Notes: generated by a model not told the origin, from the sequence alone. A stretch of 64,000 nt of DNA from Parapedobacter defluvii (GCF_014642075.1 NZ_BMIK01000019.1:37962-101961); one strand, 5' to 3'. Shown: positions 42,431 to 51,623, counted from the first letter of the stretch. Made by a program: numbers and translations.

Positions 42431-43000
42431 TTACAGCAAAAATCCCGTAAGAAAGGTGTCTAATCCGGTGCGCAGCTGCTTTTTTATCCGGACCAAGCGG
42501 GCGTTGACCGCTTTTTCCGATATCCCCAGTTTCTCGGCAATCTCGTGGTGGCTCCGGCCTTCTTCTTTCCGCATCAGGTAGATCAGCCTGCTCTGCTCCG
42601 GTAACGTGCCAATGAATGCTTCGAGCTGCTGCCGGAGTTCTTCGAAATTCAGGTACTCCTGCGTCGAATCGTCGAGCACGTCCCCGCTCACTGCTTGGGC
42701 TTCTGCATGGAGACGCCGCGTGCGCTGACTGTCGAGTAACTTGATGATGCGGTATTTAACAGACACATAAAGGTAGTTGTTCAGCGTCGAGGTAAGTTGC
42801 AGCGTGGCACGTTTTTCCCACAACGACACAAAAATGTCCTGCACGATATTCTCGGCGTCTGCGAGCGTTGCGGTACGCTGCGCCGCAAAATACAGCAGCT
42901 TTTTCCAATACCGTTCATAAAGCGCTGAAAATGCAGGCTGATTATCGGTTCGTAATAGCGCAATCAATTCGAGATCTGTAAGGTTTTTGAGTGCTTCCAT
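42431..43000 (-). CDS. ECF RNA polymerase sigma factor (PUL C)
   Basis: 189 residues from the ATG at 43000 (MEALKNLTDLELIALL). Region 2: AFSALYERYWKKLLYFAAQR, ENIVQDIFVSLWEKRATL, LNNYLYVSVKYRIIKLL. Region 4: LPEQSRLIYLMRKEEGRSHH, IAEKLGISEKAVNARLVRIKK. Hydrophobic C-terminus DTFLTGFLL as in FecI-like Bacteroidota sigma factors. The fecR gene follows after 98 bases on the same strand. Confidence 0.94.
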   Translation of the reverse strand: MEALKNLTDLELIALLRTDNQPAFSALYERYWKKLLYFAAQRTATLADAENIVQDIFVSLWEKRATLQLTSTLNNYLYVSVKYRIIKLLDSQRTRRLHAEAQAVSGDVLDDSTQEYLNFEELRQQLEAFIGTLPEQSRLIYLMRKEEGRSHHEIAEKLGISEKAVNARLVRIKKQLRTGLDTFLTGFLL

Positions 43001-43277
43001 AGCTTTATCTGACGTAAACAAACAACCCGCTAATTACGATGCAACGAACTCCGAATGGTTAGTAAAATGCATCACCTATGATAGGTGCATATGCCTATAA
43101 AAAGACAATAATGGGGAAAAATTTTGAATCGATCAAGGGGAATCGGCATGCAAACGGTTGCTCTGCTTTCTCGGCCTACCCGGAAAGATGCTTGTCTTCC
43201 TTCGCTTCGCTGATTGCAGCCGGCCTCCCATTACCGAGCGCCCCGTGTCATCTAATCTTCAGGTTTTGAAAAATCCC

Positions 43278-43308
43278 TTGCACCGTTAACCAAACCCTGT
43301 TACTTTTG
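43278..43308 (+). promoter_or_regulatory. Promoter of the tetR gene
   Basis: TTG at 43278-43280 (-33) and TACTTTTG at 43301-43308 (-7, exact match to TAnnTTTG), 20 bases between them, close to the standard Bacteroidota spacing. Transcription would start around 43314, inside the palindrome at 43309-43321. A purine-rich AAAGGAAG precedes the ATG at 43335. Confidence 0.7.
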
Positions 43309-43321
43309 CTAACACTGTTAG
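43309..43321. promoter_or_regulatory. Predicted TetR operator 1
   Basis: CTAACA-C-TGTTAG, perfect 6-bp arms with one central base, placed directly after the -7 element of tetR. The same palindrome, one base pair longer in each arm, recurs at 43965-43979 before the efflux genes. This supports auto-repression. Confidence 0.7.
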
Positions 43322-43334
43322 GTAAAGGAAGCAG

Positions 43335-43946
43335 ATGAGTATTACCGCTGAACGGAGAATTCGGGAAAAAGAGGCCATGCGCACCAACATCCTCACCACG
43401 GCATGGCATATCGTGAAGGAGGAAGGGTGGCAGTCGCTGTCCATCCGCAAGATTGCCGATGCAATCCAATACAGTGTGCCCGTTATCTACGACTACTTTG
43501 AAAACAAGGAGGCCATCCTGCTCGAGTTTGGCAAACAGGGGTTCGAGCGGGTCATCGCGGAACTGAAGGCGGCAAAGGCCAGCTCCTCAGATCCAGCGGA
43601 ACAACTCAAGGCGATAGCCGATGCCTACTGGGCGTTTGCCTTTGCCAACAAGGAATACTACCAACTGATGTGGGGAATGAGTGCCCCCTCCTGCGAAATG
43701 GACAAATGCATGCCCGAACGTTCGGTATTCAGGGATCTGGTGATGGCATCCATCATCGAAATCATCGAAAAAGCAAACCCGGGCGATGCCGAAAACAATG
43801 CATGCCTTAAGTACCACACCTTTTGGTCCATACTGCACGGATTGATTTCCATTAAGATGGTGGCACCGGCGGACGATACCGAGCAGCTTAATAAACTGGT
43901 GCTCGACGATGCCATCACCGGATTTATCAAAAATCTGAAGTCCTGA
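43335..43946 (+). CDS. TetR-family transcriptional repressor of the efflux operon
   Basis: 203 residues. N-terminal HTH at about 25-60: AWHIVKEEGWQSLSIRKIAD, AIQYSVPVIYDYFENKEAIL, the standard TetR layout with the tyrosine-rich recognition helix. The C-terminal helical ligand-binding domain resembles the WHG-type (FAFANKEYYQLMWGMSAP, YHTFWSILHGLISIKMV). It precedes an RND efflux operon in the same orientation, and identical palindromes lie before both. It is thus expected to release both promoters when it binds a toxic hydrophobic compound. Confidence 0.93.
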   Translation: MSITAERRIREKEAMRTNILTTAWHIVKEEGWQSLSIRKIADAIQYSVPVIYDYFENKEAILLEFGKQGFERVIAELKAAKASSSDPAEQLKAIADAYWAFAFANKEYYQLMWGMSAPSCEMDKCMPERSVFRDLVMASIIEIIEKANPGDAENNACLKYHTFWSILHGLISIKMVAPADDTEQLNKLVLDDAITGFIKNLKS

Positions 43947-43964
43947 TTTTTTTTGGCCCTATGT

Positions 43965-43979
43965 CCTAACAGTGTTAGG
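43965..43979. promoter_or_regulatory. Predicted TetR operator 2, before the efflux genes
   Basis: CCTAACA-G-TGTTAGG, perfect 7-bp arms around one base, in the 100-base gap between tetR and the adaptor gene. It lies about 70 bases before the adaptor start. No clean -7 motif is visible, so the exact start of transcription is open. Confidence 0.72.
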
Positions 43980-44046
43980 AAATATAATAGCGATAGGAAA
44001 TAGAAGAACAATAACCATTTACATCATTAATAATAAGTAACAGACC

Positions 44047-45237
44047 ATGAACAGTATCTTTTCAACGCGCGCGAAATATAATCCGACCCGGTACCTGCTG
44101 CCACTCATCGGACTATCCGTGCTGATCATTGCCCAGGCATGCAGCACTTCTTCCGGAAACGAACAGGTGGCTGACGCGCCGCAGCGCCTGCCGGTATTGA
44201 CGCTGCATCCGCAATCCGCGACTACCTACAACGAGTATCCGGCAGCCTTGGAGGGCAGCAAAGACATCGAAATACGGCCACAGGTAGATGGCCAACTCGA
44301 ACATATTTATGTAGACGAAGGGGCCTACGTACAGCAGGGGCAACCGCTCTTCCGCATCAATGCACGGGTATACACCGAGCAGCTCAACAACGCCAAAGCA
44401 TCCCTGGCAGCAGCCGAGGCAAACCTGACCAACGCACGCATCGACGTGGGTAAACTGACCCCGCTGGTGAAAAACCAGGTGCTCTCAAATGTGCAGCTGA
44501 ATGCTGCCCTGGCAGCCGAACGGGCGGCCGAAGCCAATGTGGAGCAGGCGAAAGCCCTGGTGGAGAGCGCACAGATAAACCTCGGCTATACCGTGATATC
44601 GGCCCCGGTAGCGGGCTACATCGGCCGCATCCCCTTCAAAATGGGCAGCCTGGTCGGTACCACGACGCCCGAGCCGCTGACCGTGCTTTCGGAAATCCGC
44701 AACGTATTTGCCTATTTCTCCCTGAGCGAGAACGACTTCATCGGGTTTAAAAACCGGGTGGCGGGCACCACGATCGCCGACAAGATCAGCCATCTGCCGC
44801 CGGTGGAACTGGTGCTGTCCGATGGAAGTACCTACCCCGAAAAAGGAAAAGTGGAGATTGCCTTGGGGCAGTTTGACGACCGCACGGGCACCATCACGTT
44901 CCGGGCCGCATTTCCCAACGAGGATGGCCTGCTGCGCTCCGGCAATACGGGGAAAATCCGCATTCCGAACGTCTCATCTTCGGTGATCCTCATCCCGCAG
45001 GAAGCCACTTTCGAGCTGCAGGATAAGGTATTCGTGTTTGCCCTGGCCGATAGCAACCGCGTGGAAAGCCGACCGATACCCATTGCGGGAAGGAGCGGAA
45101 CGTATTACCTCGTCGAACAGGGTGTGAAGCCAGGCGACCGCATCGTGTACGCCGGATTGGACCGACTGCAGGACGGCACGCGCATCATACCGGAGCCAGT
45201 TGCCCCGGACAGCCTCATCGCCCGAGCGACGCTGTAA
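44047..45237 (+). CDS. RND efflux periplasmic adaptor (membrane-fusion lipoprotein)
   Basis: 396 residues; hydrophobic leader YLLPLIGLSVLIIAQAC puts the lipidated Cys at about residue 32. AcrA/MexA-type layout: lipoyl half-motif IEIRPQVDGQLEHIYVDEGAYVQQGQPLF written here in part only (positions about 78-106), a coiled-coil hairpin (about 115-170, AKASLAAAEANLTNARIDV, AAERAAEANVEQAKALVES), the second lipoyl half (GYTVISAPVAGYIGRI), a beta-barrel, and a membrane-proximal domain ending with VEQGVKPGDRIVYAGLDRLQDG. It links the inner-membrane pump to the outer-membrane factor, both encoded by the next gene. Confidence 0.94.
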   Translation: MNSIFSTRAKYNPTRYLLPLIGLSVLIIAQACSTSSGNEQVADAPQRLPVLTLHPQSATTYNEYPAALEGSKDIEIRPQVDGQLEHIYVDEGAYVQQGQPLFRINARVYTEQLNNAKASLAAAEANLTNARIDVGKLTPLVKNQVLSNVQLNAALAAERAAEANVEQAKALVESAQINLGYTVISAPVAGYIGRIPFKMGSLVGTTTPEPLTVLSEIRNVFAYFSLSENDFIGFKNRVAGTTIADKISHLPPVELVLSDGSTYPEKGKVEIALGQFDDRTGTITFRAAFPNEDGLLRSGNTGKIRIPNVSSSVILIPQEATFELQDKVFVFALADSNRVESRPIPIAGRSGTYYLVEQGVKPGDRIVYAGLDRLQDGTRIIPEPVAPDSLIARATL

Positions 45238-45279
45238 AGCAGGCATAGTCATTTTTCTTAGTTAAAACAACGCGATTCG

Positions 45280-48200
45280 ATGTTACAAAAATTTATCGAA
45301 CGGCCGGTACTGTCGACCGTTATATCCATCCTATTGATTATACTCGGCGCTATTTCAGCGCTTACACTGCCCATCTCCCAATTCCCGGATATCGCACCGC
45401 CCACGGTCGTGGTAACGGCATCCTACCCCGGGGCCAATGCCGAAGCCGTGGCCCGCTCGGTGGCCACGCCCATCGAGGAGGCGGTAAACGGCGTGGAAAA
45501 CATGACCTACATGACCTCCAACTCCAGCAACGACGGGAGCATGACACTGACCGTGTTTTTCAAACAGGGAACCGACCCGGATATCGCGGCCGTAAACGTG
45601 CAGAACCGGGTGTCCAAAGCGAGCAACAAAATTCCGCAGGAGGTGATCCAGGCGGGCATATCGACACAGAAGCAGCAAAACAGTTTCCTGATGTTCGTGG
45701 CGCTCACCAGCAAGGACAGCCAGTATGACGAGGCATTCATCCAGAATTACCTCAAGATCAATGTTATCCCGCAGATGCAGCGGATACCGGGCGTGGCGGA
45801 GGTACAGCCCTTCGGCGGGCGGGAATACGCGATGCGCATCTGGCTGAAGCCAGACCGGCTCGTGGCGTACAACCTGTCGCCTCAGGACGTCATGCGCGCC
45901 ATTACCGACCAGAACGTGGAAGCATCACCCGGAAGGCTGGGACAAAGCAGCCCCGAAATGTTTGAATACGTGCTGAAATACAAGGGCAAGCTCAGCCAGA
46001 ACGAAGACTACGAGAACATCATCATCACGGCAACAAACGAGGGGCAGCTCATCCACCTGAAAGACGTGGCCCGGGTGTCGTTCGGTTCGTTCTCCTATGC
46101 GGCCAACAGCCGCCTGAACGGGGGCGCCACCTCGGGCATCGCCCTCCTGCAAACCGCCGGCTCCAACGCCAACGAGATCCTCATCGAAGCGAAACGGCAG
46201 ATCGATGTGCTCTCGGAAACGCTGCCAAAGGGCATCGAGCCGGTCGTCATGTTCAACGCGAAGGATTTCCTGGATGAATCCATCAGCCAGGTAAACCATA
46301 CGCTCATCGAGGCTTTTCTCCTGGTTTTCCTGGTGGTGTTCATTTTCCTGCAGGACTTCCGCTCCACGCTCATCCCGGCCATCGCGGTGCCCGTCGCCAT
46401 CATCGGCACGTTTTTCTTCATGCAGCTTTTCGGATTCAGCATCAACCTGCTTACGCTGTTTGCCCTGGTGCTGGCCATTGGCATCGTGGTAGACGACGCA
46501 ATCGTGGTGGTGGAGGCCGTCCATTCGAAAATGGAACGGACGGGCCTCTCCCCCGGGGACGCCACCCGGGAGTCGATGAAAGAAATATCGGGGGCCATTG
46601 TATCCATCACGCTGGTGATGGTGGCCGTATTCGTACCGGTCACCTTCATGCAGGGGCCGGCCGGCGTGTTTTATACACAGTTTGCCTTTACACTGGCCGT
46701 GGCCATCGGCATTTCGGCACTAAACGCGCTCACACTCAGCCCGGCATTATGTGCCCTATTCCTGAAAAACCCGCATGCGGAGGGTGCGGAATCCGGCAGC
46801 AACGGCGGGTTCCTGAAACGGTTCTTCAAGGCGTTCAACGTGGCCTTTACGGCCATCACCAACAAGTACCTGAAATCCCTGCAACTGCTGATGCGCCGCA
46901 AATGGGTGGTGGTATCGGGCCTGGCGCTGGTAACCGCCGTGACCGTGCTGATGATCCAGCGCACCCCCACGGGATTCATCCCCACGGAAGACCAGGGTTT
47001 CGTGCTGTACGCGGTCAATACGCCGCCGGGCAGCTCCCTGGCCCGGACGGAACGGGCGATGAAACAGATCGAGGAAATCGTGGCCAACGAGCCTTTTACG
47101 CTGAACCACTACCAAGTGGATGGCCTGAACTTCATCTCAAACGCCAATGCAGCTCCCTATGGCGCGGGATTCATCCGCACGAAGCCGAAAGACCAGCGCG
47201 GCCCAGTCAAAGACTATGAGGCCATCGCGGCAAGCCTTACCCAAAAGGTGGCGGCCGAGGTAAAGGGTGCACAGGCCGTGTTCTTTACCTTCCCCACGGT
47301 ATCCGGATTCGGCAACGTGGACGGCTTCGAATTCATGCTGCAGGATCGCGGCAACGGATCGCTGGAAAAGCTGGACGCCACGGCAAAGGAGTTTATCGGC
47401 GCACTATTCAAAAGGAAGGAAATTGCCTTTGCCTTTACGACGTTTGCGGCCAACAACCCGCAGTACGAACTGGTGGTCGACGAAGAAAAGGCCAAGCAGC
47501 TGGGCGTCAACGTAAGCGACCTGCTGCAAACCGTGCAGATCTATTTCGGGAGCAGCTTCGTCTCGGACTTCAACCGCTTCGGGAAATTCTACCGGGTGAT
47601 TGCACAAGCCGATGCCCCCTACCGCGCCAGCGCTTCGTCCCTCAACGAGATTTATGTCAAAAATACCGAAGGCGGCATGGTGGCGGCCAATACGATGGTG
47701 ACACTGAACCGCGTATACGGCCCCGAAACGGTAACCCGGAATAACCTGTACAACGCGGTGACCATCAACGGCAAGCCCAATGTGGGATACAGCACGGGCG
47801 ACGCCATCATAGCCATCGAAGAGACGGCCCGCGAAGTGCTGCCGCGCAACTTCGCCTACGAATGGACGGGCATGACCCGCGAAGAGAAAAGTGCAGGCTC
47901 CCAGCTCACCCTCATCTTCATCATGAGCCTGGTATTCGTCTTCTTCCTGCTGGCGGCGCAGTACGAAAGTTACATCCTCCCGCTGGCGGTGGTCATTACC
48001 ATACCCCTGGGGATATTCGGCGTCATGCTGTTCATCAACCTGATGGGCATCGAAAATAACATCTATGTGCAGGTGGCCATGATCATGCTGATCGGGTTGC
48101 TGGCGAAAAATGCCATCCTCATCGTGGAGTATGCCCTGCAGCGGCGAAAGTCAGGCATGGGGCTTATCGAATCGGCACTGGAAGCTTCCCGCCTGCGGCT

Positions 48201-49842
48201 CCGTCCCATACTGATGACTTCCTTCGCTTTCATCGTGGGGATGATCCCGTTGTTGCGTGCCACCGGCGGATCTGCCCAGGGCAACCATTCCATCGGCGCA
48301 GGCGCCGTGGGAGGCATGCTGACGGGCGTGGCACTGGGCATATTCGTCATCCCCGTGCTCTTCGTGATTTTCCAATACCTGCAGGAACGGGTGAGTGCCA
48401 AGCGGGAAGGCAAATTGGCCATCCAACCGGCCGTACTCCTGCTGGCGGTATCGGCTTTTGCCTACGCTTGCAGCACCGGCAGGGAAACCACGCGCCCCGA
48501 TGGGGCTTTGCCGGCATTCCGGACGGTGGCCACTCCGTCTGCCGATGCTCAGGCGGATGACTCCACCAGCATCGCCCAGCTGGAATGGAAACAGTTTTTT
48601 ACCGACCCGGCCCTGCAGGAAATCGTCGACAGCGTATTGACCCGCAACTACGATATGCAGGTGGCCTTGAATACGATTACGCTGAACGAGGCATACCTCA
48701 AACAGGCCAAAGCCGCCTGGCTGCCCACGGTGCAGGCCGACCTATCGGCCAATACGTCGCGGCCATCGGAAAACAGCCTGAATGGCCTAAGCCTCGGCAG
48801 TTTTATAAGGACCAACCACATCGAAGACTACACGGCAGCCCTGGGAGTGAGCTGGGAGGTGGATGTATGGGGCAAAATACGGCAGCAGAAACAGGCTTCC
48901 CTCGCGGCTTACCTGCAAAGCACCGAAGCGGTAAAGTCCCTCCAGACCCGCTTGATTACCGCGTCGGCCTCTGCCTACTACACGCTGCTGATGCTGCACG
49001 AGCAACTGGGGATTACCCGGCGCAATATCGCGCTGAGTGATAGCACGCTGCGTGCCATCCGCCTCCAATACAATGCAGGCCAGGCCTCCATCCTGGCGGT
49101 GCAGCAGGCCGAGGTGCAGCTGGAGAAAACGAAAGCATGGATCCCCAAACTTGAGCAGGCGCTCCTCATGCAGGAAAATGCCCTGAGCATCCTGATGGCC
49201 GCCGAACCGCGGGATATCAAGACCGGAACCCCGTTGCACGGCTTCGCGGTGCCGGAACAGTTTGCCATCGGCGTACCTGCGGCCATGGTGAGCCGCCGCC
49301 CGGATGTCAAAGAAAGCGAATATGTACTCGACATTGCCAATGCGCAGGTGGGAATTGCGCAGGCCAACCGTTACCCGGCTTTGCGCATCACGGCTGCCGG
49401 TGGGCTGAATGCGTTTCAGGCAAGCAACTGGCTTGTCATGCCCGCCTCGTTGTTTGGCAACCTGGCCGGAAACGTGATGCAGCCCGTATTCAACGGCCGT
49501 AAACTGAAAACACAGTTTGAAGCGGCCAAGATACAGCGGGAGAATGCCGTAATCCGCTTTAGGCAAACGGTGCTGAACGCCGTAGGTGAGGTATCGGATG
49601 CCCTGGCACAGCTCGACAAGCTGAAGGAGCAGATCGAAATCACCCAATCGCAGAGAGACAAGCTCGAAAAGGCCATTCCCAATGCACAGCTGCTTTTCAC
49701 CAATGGAATGGCGTCTTACCTGGAGGTGATTACCGCCCAGCAAAACGCGTTGCAAAGCGAATTGGAGCTGGCCGACCTGAAACGCCAGCAGGTCGAAGCC
49801 TACGTGTTGCTATACAGGAGCCTAGGCGGTGGGGTGGATTGA
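45280..49842 (+). CDS. Fused RND pump and outer-membrane factor (AcrB-type plus OprM/NodT-type)
   Basis: One open frame of 1520 residues. Residues 1 to about 1040 are a complete HAE1-type RND permease: start MLQKFIERPVLSTVISILLI, the SYPGANAEAV porter motif, GIVVDDAIVVVEAV in TM4 (proton-relay Asp pair), and 12 membrane segments ending IFVIPVLFVIFQYLQ. After a basic stretch (ERVSAKREGK) comes a hydrophobic run with lipobox FAYAC; Cys1064 would be the lipidated residue. Residues 1064-1520 are a full outer-membrane factor of the NodT group: LEWKQFFTDPALQEIVDSVL, AAYLQSTEAVKSLQTRLI, GVPAAMVSRRPDVKESEYVL, and TNGMASYLEVITAQQNALQSE. The two are separate genes in most bacteria. The junction keeps a lipoprotein signal, so signal peptidase II could split the chain. 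Confidence 0.9.
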   Translation: MLQKFIERPVLSTVISILLIILGAISALTLPISQFPDIAPPTVVVTASYPGANAEAVARSVATPIEEAVNGVENMTYMTSNSSNDGSMTLTVFFKQGTDPDIAAVNVQNRVSKASNKIPQEVIQAGISTQKQQNSFLMFVALTSKDSQYDEAFIQNYLKINVIPQMQRIPGVAEVQPFGGREYAMRIWLKPDRLVAYNLSPQDVMRAITDQNVEASPGRLGQSSPEMFEYVLKYKGKLSQNEDYENIIITATNEGQLIHLKDVARVSFGSFSYAANSRLNGGATSGIALLQTAGSNANEILIEAKRQIDVLSETLPKGIEPVVMFNAKDFLDESISQVNHTLIEAFLLVFLVVFIFLQDFRSTLIPAIAVPVAIIGTFFFMQLFGFSINLLTLFALVLAIGIVVDDAIVVVEAVHSKMERTGLSPGDATRESMKEISGAIVSITLVMVAVFVPVTFMQGPAGVFYTQFAFTLAVAIGISALNALTLSPALCALFLKNPHAEGAESGSNGGFLKRFFKAFNVAFTAITNKYLKSLQLLMRRKWVVVSGLALVTAVTVLMIQRTPTGFIPTEDQGFVLYAVNTPPGSSLARTERAMKQIEEIVANEPFTLNHYQVDGLNFISNANAAPYGAGFIRTKPKDQRGPVKDYEAIAASLTQKVAAEVKGAQAVFFTFPTVSGFGNVDGFEFMLQDRGNGSLEKLDATAKEFIGALFKRKEIAFAFTTFAANNPQYELVVDEEKAKQLGVNVSDLLQTVQIYFGSSFVSDFNRFGKFYRVIAQADAPYRASASSLNEIYVKNTEGGMVAANTMVTLNRVYGPETVTRNNLYNAVTINGKPNVGYSTGDAIIAIEETAREVLPRNFAYEWTGMTREEKSAGSQLTLIFIMSLVFVFFLLAAQYESYILPLAVVITIPLGIFGVMLFINLMGIENNIYVQVAMIMLIGLLAKNAILIVEYALQRRKSGMGLIESALEASRLRLRPILMTSFAFIVGMIPLLRATGGSAQGNHSIGAGAVGGMLTGVALGIFVIPVLFVIFQYLQERVSAKREGKLAIQPAVLLLAVSAFAYACSTGRETTRPDGALPAFRTVATPSADAQADDSTSIAQLEWKQFFTDPALQEIVDSVLTRNYDMQVALNTITLNEAYLKQAKAAWLPTVQADLSANTSRPSENSLNGLSLGSFIRTNHIEDYTAALGVSWEVDVWGKIRQQKQASLAAYLQSTEAVKSLQTRLITASASAYYTLLMLHEQLGITRRNIALSDSTLRAIRLQYNAGQASILAVQQAEVQLEKTKAWIPKLEQALLMQENALSILMAAEPRDIKTGTPLHGFAVPEQFAIGVPAAMVSRRPDVKESEYVLDIANAQVGIAQANRYPALRITAAGGLNAFQASNWLVMPASLFGNLAGNVMQPVFNGRKLKTQFEAAKIQRENAVIRFRQTVLNAVGEVSDALAQLDKLKEQIEITQSQRDKLEKAIPNAQLLFTNGMASYLEVITAQQNALQSELELADLKRQQVEAYVLLYRSLGGGVD

Positions 49843-49849
49843 GTGGCCT

Positions 49850-51106
49850 TCAAAAATGCTGATCCGCAAAATCCAGAAAGCGCAACCAATCGTACCGCGT
49901 CACATCGTGTACACCTTCGCGTATGTGGTAGCCGATGTCGTTCATGACCGGCTCATGGATGCCGGGCATTTCGTCAGAATCCAGCCCTCTGAGGCCATAT
50001 AACCGGTACACCGGGCTGGCATGGTAGGCCGCCAGGTACTCCCCTTTGGGGTCTGCCCAGCGGTCTTCCACGGCACTGGCTACATAGACCGCCCGGGGTG
50101 CCATCAGTGCGATCAATTGGTGCTGATCGATCGGCCGCTCCTGCTCCTTACCCCGGTATTGGTTAAAAGCAGGGCAGAACCAGGCCGGCTGGATGCTGCT
50201 CACCCGCTCGATGCTCTCTCCATATTCCCGGCGCGACAGCGCTGCGCCGCCTTCGCCGGAGTCGTTGGAAATCACAATTTTAAAACGTGTATCCTGTGCA
50301 CCCGCCCACAATGCGGCTTTGCCCTGCCGGGAGTGGCCCATGATGGCAATTTTGCCGGTATCGATGCGCGGTTCGGTGGCGAGGTAATCAACGATACGGC
50401 TCGAACCCCACGCCCATGCCCCGATGGCCTGCCATTCATCCGATGCCTCCGGCCCTTTGCCATACCCCTTGAACAAGGATACCACGCTGTGGTCCTTGAA
50501 GCCGGGTTTATCCGGAAAGATGTCGTGGTAACATAGAGTGGCCACCGCATAACCACGGCCGATGATGTCATCGTAAGACCACCGGCTGGCTTGGCCACCG
50601 CGCTGCCAATCCGGGTGCCCCGGCTCCCTCACCAGGGCGAAGTTTTTGGAATACAGAATCGTGCTATCGCTGAGGGTACTGTGATTGCCCTTGTAATTAT
50701 AACCTACAAACACCGGAACCTTACCCGTACTGCCGTTCGGAATGAGCAAAAGCAACAGGGCCTCCAGTTCTTTTTCACCGTTGCTGAAAATAAATTTTAC
50801 CTGCTTGCTGGTCGCTTTGCCCCCCAAAGCAGACGGATTTTCGGTCAGCAGTTCATAGCGTACCGTAATTCCGGCATCGTCCGGCGTACGGCCATACATC
50901 TGCGAAGCGAAAAGCTCCAGCAATTCCGGTCGCCGCAATTCTTCCCATTGCCTTGCCGACGCGATGGTCTTTCCTTTGGAAGTGACCAGCAGTTCAGGCA
51001 ATACATAATCCGGCACTTTTGACTCCTCGTAGTTGGCATCTTGCTGGGCTTGCAATGAACAGCTGACCAACAAGGCAAGAAATAGGACGGTTACATTCGT
51101 TTGCAT
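49850..51106 (-). CDS. Exported CE15-like (glucuronoyl esterase family) hydrolase
   Basis: 418 residues; signal VLFLALLVSCSLQA. Alpha/beta-hydrolase with the CE15 nucleophile elbow IMGHSRQGKAALWAGA (Ser259; the family form is G-C/H-S-R-x-G-K), the NDSGEGGAALSRREYGE block with E285, and the catalytic His region GYHIREGVHDVTRYDW (His400). CE15 enzymes cleave esters between glucuronic acid of xylan and lignin alcohols; some bacterial members differ in substrate. Its stop faces the stop of the efflux gene with only 7 bases between, so it is not part of that operon. It is expressed alone or from upstream (51418) with the Smr gene. Confidence 0.87.
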   Translation of the reverse strand: MQTNVTVLFLALLVSCSLQAQQDANYEESKVPDYVLPELLVTSKGKTIASARQWEELRRPELLELFASQMYGRTPDDAGITVRYELLTENPSALGGKATSKQVKFIFSNGEKELEALLLLLIPNGSTGKVPVFVGYNYKGNHSTLSDSTILYSKNFALVREPGHPDWQRGGQASRWSYDDIIGRGYAVATLCYHDIFPDKPGFKDHSVVSLFKGYGKGPEASDEWQAIGAWAWGSSRIVDYLATEPRIDTGKIAIMGHSRQGKAALWAGAQDTRFKIVISNDSGEGGAALSRREYGESIERVSSIQPAWFCPAFNQYRGKEQERPIDQHQLIALMAPRAVYVASAVEDRWADPKGEYLAAYHASPVYRLYGLRGLDSDEMPGIHEPVMNDIGYHIREGVHDVTRYDWLRFLDFADQHF

Positions 51107-51127
51107 GGATAATAATCTTTTAAAGGC

Positions 51128-51418
51128 CTAATATCGAATAATCACATTCACCACTGCGGGATTGAAAAAAGAAGGCTCGAACGATTCAATAAGGCCGTTT
51201 TTCTGGTAAACGCGCAGTTCATGGTACACACGCTCGCGCAGCGTACCTGTGCCGTGGCCATGGATGAAACGAATTTCCCGCTGCCCCCGCTCAATGGCTT
51301 GGTCCAGTGCCGCGCGCATACGGTCAAGGCTCAGCCGTACCCTATCTTCGTTGCTGAGACCCGAGGTGTTGCGCATAAACGCACTGAGATGCAGATCCAC
51401 TGCCTGAACAGCCGCCAT
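51128..51418 (-). CDS. Small stand-alone Smr-domain protein
   Basis: 96 residues from the ATG at 51418. The Smr fold is seen from D8-L9-H10 (VDLHLSAFM), the helix RMRAALDQAIERGQRE, and the H53-G54-H55-G56-T-G-T-L-R motif, normally HGKGxGxLR. The family is found at the C-terminus of MutS2 or alone, with nicking-endonuclease or RNA-cleaving activity. Here the Lys of HGKG is His. No other domain is present. It lies just upstream of the CE15-like gene on the same strand with a 21-base gap. Confidence 0.85.
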   Translation of the reverse strand: MAAVQAVDLHLSAFMRNTSGLSNEDRVRLSLDRMRAALDQAIERGQREIRFIHGHGTGTLRERVYHELRVYQKNGLIESFEPSFFNPAVVNVIIRY

Positions 51419-51539
51419 GATACAAAGGTAGAGAATGCAGGCAACATTCACCTAAAATTGGCCTGGGTGTAAGCACAAAAACGCACATCAAAACCTTTCA
51501 TACACGTAAATTCGCTTGCTTTACCGAGGTAACCTCAAC

Positions 51540-51620
51540 AAAACTCCTACATAAAAATGTATTATATAACAAAAACTCGTACATAAAAATGTAATCATAC
51601 CCATTATTTCATACGAGTTT
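51540..51620. repeat. Two 22-base direct repeats and an inverted half-copy before the ATPase gene
   Basis: Copies at 51540-51561 and 51572-51593 differ at one position (AAAACTCSTACATAAAAATG plus TA) and start 32 bases apart, about three helical turns. An inverted partial copy (CATACGAGTTT, 51610-51620) lies just before the -7 element. The block is much richer in A and T than its surroundings. It looks like an operator array for the ATPase gene or for a mobile unit containing it. Confidence 0.65.
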
Positions 51621-51623
51621 AGG

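Larger units (their letters stand above)
43001..43334. other. 334-base gap between divergent sigma and tetR genes
   Basis: Holds the promoters of both neighbours and a perfect palindrome at 43073-43087 (CACCTAT, G, ATAGGTG). The plus-strand frame at 43078-43269 (63 codons) has no ribosome-binding site or recognisable motif and I do not call it a gene. The stretch 43100-43270 shows nothing I can interpret. Confidence 0.5.

Noticed and set aside
43078..43269. Plus-strand frame of 63 codons between sigma and tetR genes
   Set aside because: No ribosome-binding site or recognisable motif; it covers promoter sequence and a palindrome.
48787..49755. Long minus-strand frame of 322 codons opposite the outer-membrane-factor part
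   Set aside because: It is the mirror of a clearly coding, GC-rich region; its translation is rich in His, Arg and Gly without motifs.
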